A DNA stretch of 64,000 nt. It comes from Desulfovibrio sp. TomC. GTDB taxonomy: Bacteria > Desulfobacterota > Desulfovibrionia > Desulfovibrionales > Desulfovibrionaceae. Shown here piece by piece: positions 35,157 through 43,434 of the stretch (position 1 is its first letter; the number at the start of each line of letters is the position of its first letter). The stretch spans positions 278,289 through 342,288 of the forward strand of contig NZ_JSEH01000002.1 in the NCBI RefSeq assembly GCF_000801335.2. Direction: 5' to 3'. Position numbers and translations under genes: made by a program. The notes beneath the pieces were generated by a model that saw only the letters and a list, made by a program, of their open reading frames with translations, was not told where the DNA came from and made no database searches.

Positions 35157-35621
35157 TTAGTGGTGATAGGGCGCGCCGGCATTGATGGCCGCTGCCCGGT
35201 AGAGTTGTTCGTACAGGACCACCCGGGCCAGTTCGTGGGGCAAGGTGCCCGGCCCCAGGGCCAGCGTGCAATCGGCCCGGGCAAGAACGATCGCGTCCAG
35301 GCCAAACGCGCCGCCGACGACAAAGCATGGGGCGCGGCCCGGGTCTTCGATCATGCCGCGAAGCTTGCCCGCCAGTTCGCGCGAGGGCAGGGAATGGCCG
35401 TGCTCGTCCAGGACCACCAGGAAATCGCGGGGACCAAGGCGCGCCAGCAGGCTCTTGGCCTCCTCGGCCTTCCGCCGGGCCGGGTCAGCGGATTTGCCGT
35501 CGCGCACCACCACCTCCTCGGCCGGCAGATAGCGGCGCAGGGCGTCCAGATAATGAGCGCAGGCGTCGCGGAAATACGGGGCCTTGGTCTGGCCGATGAC
35601 GATCAGGCGAATCGGTTTCAT
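35157..35621 (-). CDS. rlmH: 23S rRNA (pseudouridine-1915-N3)-methyltransferase RlmH
   Basis: The protein has 154 residues, the typical size. It opens IRLIVIGQTKAPYFRDACAHYLDALRRYLP. FLVVLDEHGHSLPSRELAGKL, PCFVVGGAFGLDAIVL and the C-terminal LPHELARVVLYEQLYRAAAI are RlmH signatures of the SPOUT knot fold. It methylates pseudouridine 1915 in helix 69 of 23S rRNA in assembled 70S ribosomes. Confidence 0.95.
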   Translation of the reverse strand: MKPIRLIVIGQTKAPYFRDACAHYLDALRRYLPAEEVVVRDGKSADPARRKAEEAKSLLARLGPRDFLVVLDEHGHSLPSRELAGKLRGMIEDPGRAPCFVVGGAFGLDAIVLARADCTLALGPGTLPHELARVVLYEQLYRAAAINAGAPYHH

Positions 35622-35747
35622 GGGAGATGGCGTCCAATGGGCTGGCTTTCGGCGGGTGTTAGCCGAGGGGGCGGGCAGTTGTCAAAGCGGCCGCCATGGA
35701 TTAGGCGGGTATGCGCCGGATATGAACACACGGTGTTTGGGAGAGGC

Positions 35748-36338
35748 ATGTCTTTTTTGGCAGGTATGGGCAGACAGCTTCGGTGCGTTGCCGCCATCAG
35801 TGTCCTGGCTCTGACCATGGTCGCCTTTTCTGGCGCGTTCTCCCCGGCACAGGCTCAGGAACTGTTACTGACCAATCTGGTGCTCAACAACTATGAAGGC
35901 CGGATTCGGGTGCGCTTTGGCATCGAACCTTCCGGGTTGGAGCGCATCACGCAGTTTTTGGCCTCTGGCGAACGCCTGGCCCTGCATTGTCGTGCCCGAC
36001 TGGCCCAGAAACGCGACTATGTCTGGAACCAGGAAGTCAGCAGCGCTGTCTGGGAAAGCGAACTGCGTCGGCTCAAAAGCGGCGACTTCGTCGTCACCCT
36101 GCCCGGCCAGGGACCCATGGCCGACAAGGATCTGGGAGTCCTTTTCCGCAAGCATCTCAATGAAATACTGATTGATCTCGGTTCCTGGGACCGTCTGGAA
36201 CGAGGGGTGACCTACGTCCTTACTCTCGATTTGGCCCTGGGCCGCCCGGATGTTTCCCCGTGGATTAAAAAGGGTCTTTTTTTCTGGTCCTTCGACGCCG
36301 TCCGCCCTGTTTCCTACCAGCTCGATTTCACCTACTGA
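35748..36338 (+). CDS. Exported DUF4390-like protein
   Basis: The protein has 196 residues with a signal peptide of about 37 residues (VAAISVLALTMVAFSGAFSPAQAQ). The mature part is a beta-rich domain: LLLTNLVLNNYEGRIRVRFGIE, then SSAVWESELRRLKSGDFVVTLPG, ending WIKKGLFFWSFDAVRPVSYQLDF. This fits the DUF4390 family of periplasmic proteins of unknown role found near sensor kinases; family assignment is by eye. The start at 35748 has GGGAGAGG upstream. It is followed by the TIGR01777 gene on the same strand. Confidence 0.65.
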   Translation: MSFLAGMGRQLRCVAAISVLALTMVAFSGAFSPAQAQELLLTNLVLNNYEGRIRVRFGIEPSGLERITQFLASGERLALHCRARLAQKRDYVWNQEVSSAVWESELRRLKSGDFVVTLPGQGPMADKDLGVLFRKHLNEILIDLGSWDRLERGVTYVLTLDLALGRPDVSPWIKKGLFFWSFDAVRPVSYQLDFTY

Positions 36339-36417
36339 ATCCTGCAGTCAGTTGCCATCCTCCCGGGATCACGTATAATGGGCCTCAACCGTCCTGGTGC
36401 GGCAAGGGGGCTCCTGT

Positions 36418-37347
36418 ATGCGCGTGGTCATCCTCGGCGGCTCGGGCTTTATTGGCCGGGCATTGACCCGTTCGCTGGTCGGGGACGGGCACGAGGTCGT
36501 GGTCGTCTCGCGCCGCGGGGGGAATCGGCCGCCGGCCGGCGGCGTGGTCTTCGCCCCTTTTGACGGGAAGAGCGGACAGGGATGGGCGCACCATCTGGAG
36601 GGGGCCTTCGCCCTGGTCAATCTGGCCGGGGAGAACATTGCCTCGGGCTATTGGACCAAAGCCAGGAAGGCCCGCATTCTGAACAGTCGCGTGGCGGCCG
36701 GCCGGGCCGTCATGGACGCCCTTGGACGCGTGGACGCCAAACCGGCGGCGCTGCTCCAAGGCTCGGCTGTCGGGTATTACGGCGACCGGGGCGAGGTGCT
36801 GACCGTTGAGGACGCTCCCCGGGGGCGGGGGTTTCTGGCCGATGTGGCTGGAGAGTGGGAAGCCTCCACGGCCGTGGCTTCGGCCCTGGGCGTTCGTCGG
36901 GTCCTGTTGCGAACAGCCGTCGTTTTGGGCCGCGGCGGCGGGGCTTTGCCCCGGATGCTGGCCCCGTACCGCTTTTTTCTCGGCGGTCCGCTGGGCTCTG
37001 GCCGCCAGTGGTTTCCCTGGATTCACCTTGACGACGAAGTTCGGGCCATCCGCTTCCTCCTTGAGCGCGAGGAGGCCGTGGGTCCCTATAATCTGGCCGC
37101 TCCTGAAGCCGTGACCCAGGAAGATCTGGCCGCCGCCATCGGCAAGGCCCTGGCGCGCCCGTCCCGGCTGCGTATTCCGGAGACCGTGCTGCGCTTGGCT
37201 CTCGGCCAGATGGCCCAGGAACTTTTTTTACAGGGTGCGCGCATCGTGCCCCACGAGTTGCTGCGCCTGGGATTTTCCTTTCGTTTTCCAACCCTCGCCG
37301 CTGCCCTGGACGATATCCTCGGCGGTCCGGATGCCCCCCATGCCTGA
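36418..37347 (+). CDS. TIGR01777/YfcH-family NAD-dependent epimerase-like protein
   Basis: The protein has 309 residues. The N-terminal Rossmann motif is VVILGGSGFIGRALTRSL. LVNLAGENIASGYWTKARKARILNSRVAAGR is the family-specific signature. GSAVGYYGDRG places the Tyr of the SDR active site, and the C-terminal DUF1731-like end is VPHELLRLGFSFRFPTLAAALDDIL. Function is unknown in the family; it probably binds NAD(P). AAGGGGG precedes the ATG. Its end overlaps the start of the HD-GYP gene by 8 bases. Confidence 0.85.
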   Translation: MRVVILGGSGFIGRALTRSLVGDGHEVVVVSRRGGNRPPAGGVVFAPFDGKSGQGWAHHLEGAFALVNLAGENIASGYWTKARKARILNSRVAAGRAVMDALGRVDAKPAALLQGSAVGYYGDRGEVLTVEDAPRGRGFLADVAGEWEASTAVASALGVRRVLLRTAVVLGRGGGALPRMLAPYRFFLGGPLGSGRQWFPWIHLDDEVRAIRFLLEREEAVGPYNLAAPEAVTQEDLAAAIGKALARPSRLRIPETVLRLALGQMAQELFLQGARIVPHELLRLGFSFRFPTLAAALDDILGGPDAPHA

Positions 37348-38692
37348 CACCGATTCGGACGCGACCAGCGCAGCGCGCGTCCTCGTCGTCGAGGATGAAG
37401 CCGTAGTGGCTATAGACGTGCGTCACCGGTTGACCCGACTGGGCTACGCCGTGGTCGGCATTGCCGACACCGGCGAGCAAGCGGTGGACATGGCAGGGGA
37501 ACTCGTCCCGGATCTGATCCTCATGGACATCATGCTGGCCGGGAAGATGGACGGCGTTGAAGCGGCGGCGTGTATCCGTGATCGCTACGCCGTGCCAGTG
37601 GTGTTTTTGACCGCCCACTCCGACCGGGCCACGTTGCGCCGGGCCGGCGGGGCTGGTCCGTACGGCTACCTCATAAAGCCCTTCGAAGAGCGTGAATTGC
37701 AAAGCGCTCTGGAAATTGCCCTGTACAAATCGCGTATGGAACGCAAGCTGGCCAAGACCGAGCGGCTCACTGCCGTTACCCTCAAATGCCTGGGCGAAGG
37801 ACTGCTCACCGCAGACGAGACAGGCCATGTCGTGTTTGCCAACCCGGCGGCCGAACGCCTGCTGGGCGTACCTGCCGCAGCCATCGTCGGCCAACCCTTG
37901 GACGTGGTGTACCGGGCCACCCCGGGGGAGGCCAATGGCGCGACTGAACGGGAAGTTGCCGTACTGCACTGCCCGGGAGGACACGATGTGCCGGTGGAAC
38001 AGACCACTTCGCCGATCCTGGACGCCCGGGGGACGAGTCTTGGCACGGTGGTGGTCTTTCGCGACGTCAGCCTGCGGCAGGCGGCCGAGCGGGCCTTGCG
38101 TGACTCCGTGGCCAACCTGCGCTGTGCCCTGACCGAGACCGTCAACGCCCTGACCGTGACCTCGGAAAAACGGGATCCCTTCACTGCCGGACATCAGCAG
38201 CGCGTGTCCCATCTGGCCGCCGCCCTGGCCGGCCGGCTCGGTTTGTCCGAAGAAGAATGCGAAGGCATCCGGGTGGCCGGCCTGGTCCACGATATCGGCA
38301 AGATTCACGTGCCTTCCGAAATTTTGGCCAAGCCCGAAGCCTTAAATGCCATGGAAATGGGCATCGTGCACGGCCACTGCGCCGTTGGCCATGAAATCCT
38401 GAAAGACATTCCCTTTCCCTGGCCCGTGGCCCGCATGGTCCTTGAGCATCACGAACGCATGGACGGGTCCGGCTATCCCGGCCGCCTGGGACCGGAGGCC
38501 GTGCTTATGGCCTCGCGCATCCTGGCCCTGGCCGATGTGGTCGAGGCCATGAATTCCCATCGCCCTTACCGGGTGGCCCCAGGGCGCGAGGCGGCTCTGG
38601 CCGAAATCCGGTCCGGCCGGGGCCGCCTCTACGACCCTGACGTGGTCGATTGCTGCCTGGAGCTCTTTCTGCGCGACGGCTACCGGTTCTAG
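37340..38692 (+). CDS. Response regulator with receiver, PAS and HD-GYP domains (c-di-GMP phosphodiesterase)
   Basis: The protein has 450 residues. The receiver domain (about 13-125) has VVEDE, phosphoacceptor Asp in LILMDIMLAGKMDG, Thr in VFLTAHS and Lys in LIKPFEE. A PAS domain spans about 140-255. The HD-GYP domain begins near 280: VHDIGKIHVP gives the HD pair, and HHERMDGSGYPGRL is the GYP signature. It should hydrolyse cyclic di-GMP to pGpG or GMP under control of phosphorylation and PAS input. No cognate kinase is adjacent. Its stop codon shares bases with the pgeF stop on the opposite strand. Confidence 0.92.
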   Translation: MPDTDSDATSAARVLVVEDEAVVAIDVRHRLTRLGYAVVGIADTGEQAVDMAGELVPDLILMDIMLAGKMDGVEAAACIRDRYAVPVVFLTAHSDRATLRRAGGAGPYGYLIKPFEERELQSALEIALYKSRMERKLAKTERLTAVTLKCLGEGLLTADETGHVVFANPAAERLLGVPAAAIVGQPLDVVYRATPGEANGATEREVAVLHCPGGHDVPVEQTTSPILDARGTSLGTVVVFRDVSLRQAAERALRDSVANLRCALTETVNALTVTSEKRDPFTAGHQQRVSHLAAALAGRLGLSEEECEGIRVAGLVHDIGKIHVPSEILAKPEALNAMEMGIVHGHCAVGHEILKDIPFPWPVARMVLEHHERMDGSGYPGRLGPEAVLMASRILALADVVEAMNSHRPYRVAPGREAALAEIRSGRGRLYDPDVVDCCLELFLRDGYRF

Positions 38693-39417
38693 GTCGCCGG
38701 ATTCCCTTGTTCCCGAATCCAGATGAGACTGGCCTGCCGGCCGGTGGTCTTGTCGCGGCGGTAGGAAAAAAACTGCGGCAGGCTTTTGGTGCACAGATCC
38801 AGGGCATAAATACGGTCCCGATCCAGGCCGGCGGCAATGAGCTGGTCCCGGGTCAGACGCCATAAATCGACCCGGCAGGTGCGGTGGTCGTAGTAGGGCC
38901 GGAACTTCTCGCCGAATTCGCTTGCAAAGGCAGTGAACTGCGACTCCCCCGGGCCAAGGCTCGGGCCGCGCACGGCCGAAAGCTCATGCGGAGACAGTCC
39001 GTAACGCACGCAAAACGAGCGTACGGCCCGGGCGCAGAAATTCTGGACATTGCCCCGCCAGCCCACATGCAGGGCCATGACGTAGCGCCCTGAGGCATGG
39101 GCGACAAGCACCGGCTGACAGTCGGCCGTCTTGATGGCCAGGGCATGGCCGGGACGGGTTTCGGTCAGGCCGTCGCCGGCCTCGATGCTGGGGCGGTCGA
39201 GCGTCTCGAACTCCGGCTCGAAAATTAAATCCACGCCGTGCACCTGGCGCAGGGAATGCCAGGCGGTAAAACCCAGTTCGGCCTTGAGGGCGGTGCGCAG
39301 CGCCGTCACTGCAGCCGGATCGGAACCGCCGGCAAAGGCCATGGTGTCCGGACCCAGGCCAAAGGCGCAGGCCACGTTCGGGATGTCGGGGAAGACAAAG
39401 GGAATGCAGTGCATCAT
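38689..39417 (-). CDS. pgeF: Peptidoglycan editing factor / multicopper-oxidase-like laccase-domain protein (YfiH)
   Basis: The protein has 242 residues. The active-site elements are RQVHGVDL, AIKTADCQPVLV with Cys, and HVGWRGNVQNF with His. In relatives these bind Zn or Cu; the family shows purine-nucleoside phosphorylase or peptidoglycan-fragment-editing activity rather than polyphenol oxidation. MMHCIP gives two possible starts (39417 or 39414). The first overlaps the 5-formyl-THF cyclo-ligase stop as ATGA. Confidence 0.85.
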   Translation of the reverse strand: MMHCIPFVFPDIPNVACAFGLGPDTMAFAGGSDPAAVTALRTALKAELGFTAWHSLRQVHGVDLIFEPEFETLDRPSIEAGDGLTETRPGHALAIKTADCQPVLVAHASGRYVMALHVGWRGNVQNFCARAVRSFCVRYGLSPHELSAVRGPSLGPGESQFTAFASEFGEKFRPYYDHRTCRVDLWRLTRDQLIAAGLDRDRIYALDLCTKSLPQFFSYRRDKTTGRQASLIWIREQGNPAT

Positions 39418-40049
39418 GATGGTATGTGGAGGGTTTGCCGGTCGGTGACGACGGCGTTGACCGGCCGGTCCCAGGACTCGGCTGGAAGGTGGTCGAGGAG
39501 CTGGAAGGCGTAGCCCAGGCCGACGACAAAGGCAGCGGCTGCTATGGGCAGGGCCAGCAGCCGGTCGTAGTAGCCGCCGCCAAATCCCAGCCGGTTGCCG
39601 GATTGGTCAAAGGCCAGTCCGGGGACCAGAATCAGATCCGGGGCAAAGGCTTCGGGCGGGCGACAGATCGCCTGCCGGGGTTCCAGGATGCCGTAGCGGC
39701 CGGGGACGACATCGGACAGGCAGGCGACGCAGCCCAGGTCGAGCAGGCCCGGGGCGTCCTGGCGACATCGGGGCAAGAGCAGCCGCTTGCCGTCGGCCAG
39801 GGCCTGCCTGCCCACGATGGCAGCGTCCACTTCATTTTTAATCGGCAGATAGGCGGCAATTTCCCGGGCGTTGCGGTACGCGGGCAGGGACACCACCTGC
39901 GCGGCCACAATCTGGCTGGCCTTGGCCGCGTCCTCATCTGAAAGGGCGGCGCGCCTAGCCAGCATCCGGCGGCGCAACACATCCTTGTCGGCAGAGTCGC
40001 TGTGCCGCTGGCCGCCTCCGGCAGGCTGATCTGGTTGCAATGTTTTCAC
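39414..40049 (-). CDS. 5-formyltetrahydrofolate cyclo-ligase family protein
   Basis: The protein has 211 residues. DKDVLRRRMLARRAALSDEDAA is the N-terminal conserved region. LPIKNEVDAAIVGRQALADGKRLLLPR and LILVPGLAFDQSGNRLGFGGGYYDRLLA contain the ATP/folate-binding FGGGYYDR motif. It converts 5-formyl-THF to methenyl-THF with ATP, a salvage step in C1 metabolism. It overlaps pgeF by 4 bases in the same operon. Confidence 0.9.
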   Translation of the reverse strand: MKTLQPDQPAGGGQRHSDSADKDVLRRRMLARRAALSDEDAAKASQIVAAQVVSLPAYRNAREIAAYLPIKNEVDAAIVGRQALADGKRLLLPRCRQDAPGLLDLGCVACLSDVVPGRYGILEPRQAICRPPEAFAPDLILVPGLAFDQSGNRLGFGGGYYDRLLALPIAAAAFVVGLGYAFQLLDHLPAESWDRPVNAVVTDRQTLHIPS

Positions 40050-40122
40050 AACCGTTTCATACTAGCAAGGGAATCCCGCCAAGGGAAGAGCGGGAGCGTG
40101 TAATAGGCTGACGGAGGCAGGG

Positions 40123-40794
40123 ATGACCGGCAAGGCTTTTTGGATAGGCGTGGGCGATATCCACGACGACGTCTCGATTCTGGGGCGAATCCCCGACTTT
40201 GGGAGCGCCTTGGGCATTGTTGTGAGCGGCGATCTGACCATCAAAGGCGGCGTGGCCGCAGCCAAACGGGTCATTGAGGCCGTTCGCGGCGCAAACCCCG
40301 TCATCCTGGCCCAGATTGGCAACATGGATAAGGCCGAGGTGGACGGCTACCTCACGGCGGAAGGCATCAACATGCACGCCACCGGCCGGGTCACTGCCCA
40401 AGGCGTGGGATTTTTCGGCTGTGGCTGGTCCACGCCAACCCCTTTCGGCACGCCAAGCGAGGCTGGTGAGGATCAGATCGCCGCCTGGCTTGAAGCTGCC
40501 TATGAAACCGTGGCGCATTGTCCGCATTTGGTGCTCGTTTCCCACACGCCTCCCATCAACACCGCCGCCGACAAAGTTGGCGCCGGCGCCCATGTCGGCA
40601 GCCAGGCCGTGCGCGATTTCATCGAGCGCGTCCAGCCTGAGGTCTGTCTGACCGGTCATATTCACGAATCCATAGCTGTGGACACCCTTGGCCGTACGCT
40701 CGTCGTCAACCCCGGAGCCCTGGCCGCCGGCGGGTATGCCCGCATCGAACTGGGACCGCAGGGACTAACCGCCCGTCTGGGCCGTATTGTATGA
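40123..40794 (+). CDS. Calcineurin-type metallophosphoesterase
   Basis: The protein has 223 residues. Metal-binding motifs appear in order: GDIHDD, VVSGDLT, IGNMDK, LVSHTPP and CLTGHIHES. It is compact, with no signal peptide, like the YfcE/MJ0936 cytosolic group. The likely activity is phosphodiester or phosphomonoester hydrolysis with Mn or Ni; the substrate is unknown. GACGGAGGCAGGG lies upstream. It is a single-gene unit divergent from the cyclo-ligase gene. Confidence 0.85.
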   Translation: MTGKAFWIGVGDIHDDVSILGRIPDFGSALGIVVSGDLTIKGGVAAAKRVIEAVRGANPVILAQIGNMDKAEVDGYLTAEGINMHATGRVTAQGVGFFGCGWSTPTPFGTPSEAGEDQIAAWLEAAYETVAHCPHLVLVSHTPPINTAADKVGAGAHVGSQAVRDFIERVQPEVCLTGHIHESIAVDTLGRTLVVNPGALAAGGYARIELGPQGLTARLGRIV

Positions 40795-40911
40795 CCCTTG
40801 CCGACGCCAACGCGCCAGGGGCGTGCTCTTGAACGGGGGGCAGCCCTGGGTCGCTTCGATCCTGCGGCAAGAGGCGGCGGCTAGGCGGGGACTGCCTTTT
40901 CGGAGTTGTCG

Positions 40912-42660
40912 ATGCGTGTCTTAAGCATCATCGATATCGTCTTTTACCGGGCGTTTCTCAGCAAGATCTACCTCACAACCGAGGTTGAGTACGCTTTTTT
41001 GTCTCCGGAAGAGGCGACCACCGCCTTGGCCGCCGCTGATCCCCCGCCTGATGTCGTGCTTATCCAGGATTCCTATGCCGGTATCGAGTGCGGCCAAATT
41101 CTTGAGCATGTCCGGGCTGCCGGCGCGGTTTGGGGCCGGGAGCTGCCGGTACTCTGTCTGCGTCCGTTTGATGAAACCCAGGAGGAGCGCGACCTAGCCT
41201 GCCATCCTCTGGGCGACGACGTCCACCCGGTCAATCGCCTGAATCTGGCCCAGGTGATCGGCGAATGCAAACAAACGCTGACCCAGCGCCTGCCGGCAAC
41301 AGGGGCTCGGGAGATTTTATTCGTCGATGGCGGCCGGACGCTGCTCCATGTGGTCCGGGCGGCCCTGGCCGGGAGCGGTTTCCGGGTCGTGTCCGCCCAT
41401 CATGCCGAAGCGGCCCTGGCCCTATGCCGCAAACGCTCCTTTGAGCTGGTGCTGACCAGCGTCCTGCTCCCGGGCATGTCGGGACTCGAACTGTGCCGTC
41501 GCCTCAAGGAAGACAACCACGAGCGCTATCTGCCGGTCATTATCCTGTCGAGCAGCGACAACCCCATCGACATGGATACGGCCTTTTCCTGCGGAGCCGA
41601 CGACTATCTGCTCAAATCCTTTACCGCCGAGATGCTCGCCAGCAAAGTTTCCGAACATCTGGATGTGGCCGAACGCAAACGGCACAATAAAATTTTGGTC
41701 GTTGACGACAGCAAGCTCATTCGCGAGCTCTTGCGCCACAGCTTCATCAAAAACGGTCATTGTGTCCTGACGGCCGAAAATGGGACCACAGCCCTTCAAA
41801 TCGCTTTGGCGGAACATCCCGACGTGGTCGTGACCGACATCGAGATGCCGGAAATGGATGGGTATGCCCTGTGCGAGCGCATTCGGGACCATCCGGAACT
41901 GCGCAACACCCTGGTGGTCATCATGAGCACCCGGGGGCATGTCAGCGACATCAAACGCGGCGAACGGCTTGGGGTGTCGCGCTATTTCGTCAAACCCTTT
42001 GATGTGGAAAAGATGCTGCTTGTGGTGGAGCAACTCCTGGGCGAGAGCTATCGCCATCTGAAAAAAGAGCACGAGCACGTCTTGTCGAGTATGTCGGCTC
42101 TGATTACCGCGCTGGAGGCCCGGGACGAGTACACCAAGGGCCACACCGCCCGGGTGTCGCGCATGGCCATGCGTCTGGGCCGGGCCATGGGCCTTGACGA
42201 CAACGTGCTGCGCAATCTGGAAATCGGGGCCAATCTGCACGACATCGGTAAGATCGGGGTGCGCGACGCGGTCCTGCTCAAACCCGGCCGGCTGACGCCC
42301 GAGGAATATGCCAGTATCCAGGAACACGCCGTCATCGGCGCGGAAATCCTGCGTCCCATTGTCTCTCTGTCCCCTGTCCTGCCGCTTATTTTGCTCCATC
42401 ACGAGCGGTGGGACGGCCAGGGGTATCCAACCGCCATCATGGGTGAGGAAATCCCTGTTGGGGCACGCATCATCGCCATCGCCGACGCTTTTGACGCCAT
42501 GACCACCGACCGACCGTACCGCCAGGGTATGGAGCTCGACCGGGCCTTGGCTATTCTTCGGGAAGAGGCTGGGCGACAGTTCTGTCCGACCTGTGCAGCC
42601 TCGTTTCTGGCCATGTTTGATGCAAGCAGCGAGGCGCATGAGCTTACGAAAGCGGAATAG
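40912..42660 (+). CDS. Multi-receiver HD-GYP protein with two degenerate receivers
   Basis: The protein has 582 residues. The first ~125 residues are receiver-like but lack normal acidic residues (LSIIDIVFY...VVLIQDSYAG). A second receiver (about 135-255) has FVDGGR and VLTSVLLPGMSG, where the phosphoacceptor Asp is Ser. The third receiver (about 262-380) is complete: VVDDS, VVVTDIEMPEMDG, MSTRG and FVKPFD. The HD-GYP domain follows with LHDIGKIGVRD and HHERWDGQGYP. It should degrade cyclic di-GMP, controlled by phosphorylation of the third receiver. CGGAG precedes the ATG at 40912. It is followed after 9 bases by the exonuclease III gene. Confidence 0.9.
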   Translation: MRVLSIIDIVFYRAFLSKIYLTTEVEYAFLSPEEATTALAAADPPPDVVLIQDSYAGIECGQILEHVRAAGAVWGRELPVLCLRPFDETQEERDLACHPLGDDVHPVNRLNLAQVIGECKQTLTQRLPATGAREILFVDGGRTLLHVVRAALAGSGFRVVSAHHAEAALALCRKRSFELVLTSVLLPGMSGLELCRRLKEDNHERYLPVIILSSSDNPIDMDTAFSCGADDYLLKSFTAEMLASKVSEHLDVAERKRHNKILVVDDSKLIRELLRHSFIKNGHCVLTAENGTTALQIALAEHPDVVVTDIEMPEMDGYALCERIRDHPELRNTLVVIMSTRGHVSDIKRGERLGVSRYFVKPFDVEKMLLVVEQLLGESYRHLKKEHEHVLSSMSALITALEARDEYTKGHTARVSRMAMRLGRAMGLDDNVLRNLEIGANLHDIGKIGVRDAVLLKPGRLTPEEYASIQEHAVIGAEILRPIVSLSPVLPLILLHHERWDGQGYPTAIMGEEIPVGARIIAIADAFDAMTTDRPYRQGMELDRALAILREEAGRQFCPTCAASFLAMFDASSEAHELTKAE

Positions 42661-42669
42661 GATTTTTTT

Positions 42670-43434
42670 ATGATTTTACTCAGTTGGAATGTCAATGGCC
42701 TGCGGGCAGTGGTGCAGAAAGGATTCTGGGAATGGCTTGCCGGCAGCGGCGCGGATGTGGCCGGGGTGCAGGAGTCCAAGATTCAGCCCGGGCATGAGGC
42801 GGATTTTGCCGGTACGAACGACTATAAGGCCGTCTGGTCGAGTTCCACAGTAAAAAAAGGGTATTCCGGCGTGGGCTGCCTGTACCGGGTGGAGCCGTTG
42901 TCGATTGCCATGGAATTGCCCGATGCCGCTTTTGGCGGAGAGGGGCGGCTGTTGCAGCTGGAATTCGAGGAATTTTATTTTTTTAACGTCTACTTTCCCA
43001 ACGGTGGCCGGGGACCCGAGCGTCTGGCCTACAAACTTGGCTACTACGAGGCTTTTCTGGCCCATGCCGAGGCCCTGCGTCGCCAGAAGCCCATTGTGGT
43101 CTGCGGCGACTTCAACACCGCCCACACCGCCCTTGATCTTAAAAACGCCAAGGCCAACGAGAAGACGTCGGGGTTTCTGCCCGAGGAACGGGCTTGGCTC
43201 GACCGGTTTACGGCCGCCGGCTACGTGGACACCTTTCGCCTGTTCGAACCCGGTCCAGACCACTATACGTGGTGGGACTACCGCTTTAAGGCCCGGGATC
43301 GCAACGTGGGCTGGCGCATCGACTATTTCTTTGTGTCCGAGGAGCTGCGGCCCAAGGTCAAACGGGCCTGGATCGAGTCTTCGGTCCTGGGGTCCGACCA
43401 TTGCCCGGTCGGACTTGAGCTCGACTGCCGTTAG
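42670..43434 (+). CDS. xth: Exodeoxyribonuclease III (AP endonuclease)
   Basis: The protein has 254 residues. ILLSWNVNGLRAVVQKGF opens the EEP domain. VAGVQESKIQP carries the metal-binding Glu, VVCGDFNTAHT the Asp/Asn pair, and LGSDHCPVGLEL the catalytic His. It nicks DNA 5' of abasic sites and has 3'-5' exonuclease activity. It probably shares a transcript with the multi-receiver HD-GYP gene. Its stop codon overlaps the stop of the MFS/spermidine-synthase-like gene on the opposite strand. Confidence 0.93.
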   Translation: MILLSWNVNGLRAVVQKGFWEWLAGSGADVAGVQESKIQPGHEADFAGTNDYKAVWSSSTVKKGYSGVGCLYRVEPLSIAMELPDAAFGGEGRLLQLEFEEFYFFNVYFPNGGRGPERLAYKLGYYEAFLAHAEALRRQKPIVVCGDFNTAHTALDLKNAKANEKTSGFLPEERAWLDRFTAAGYVDTFRLFEPGPDHYTWWDYRFKARDRNVGWRIDYFFVSEELRPKVKRAWIESSVLGSDHCPVGLELDCR

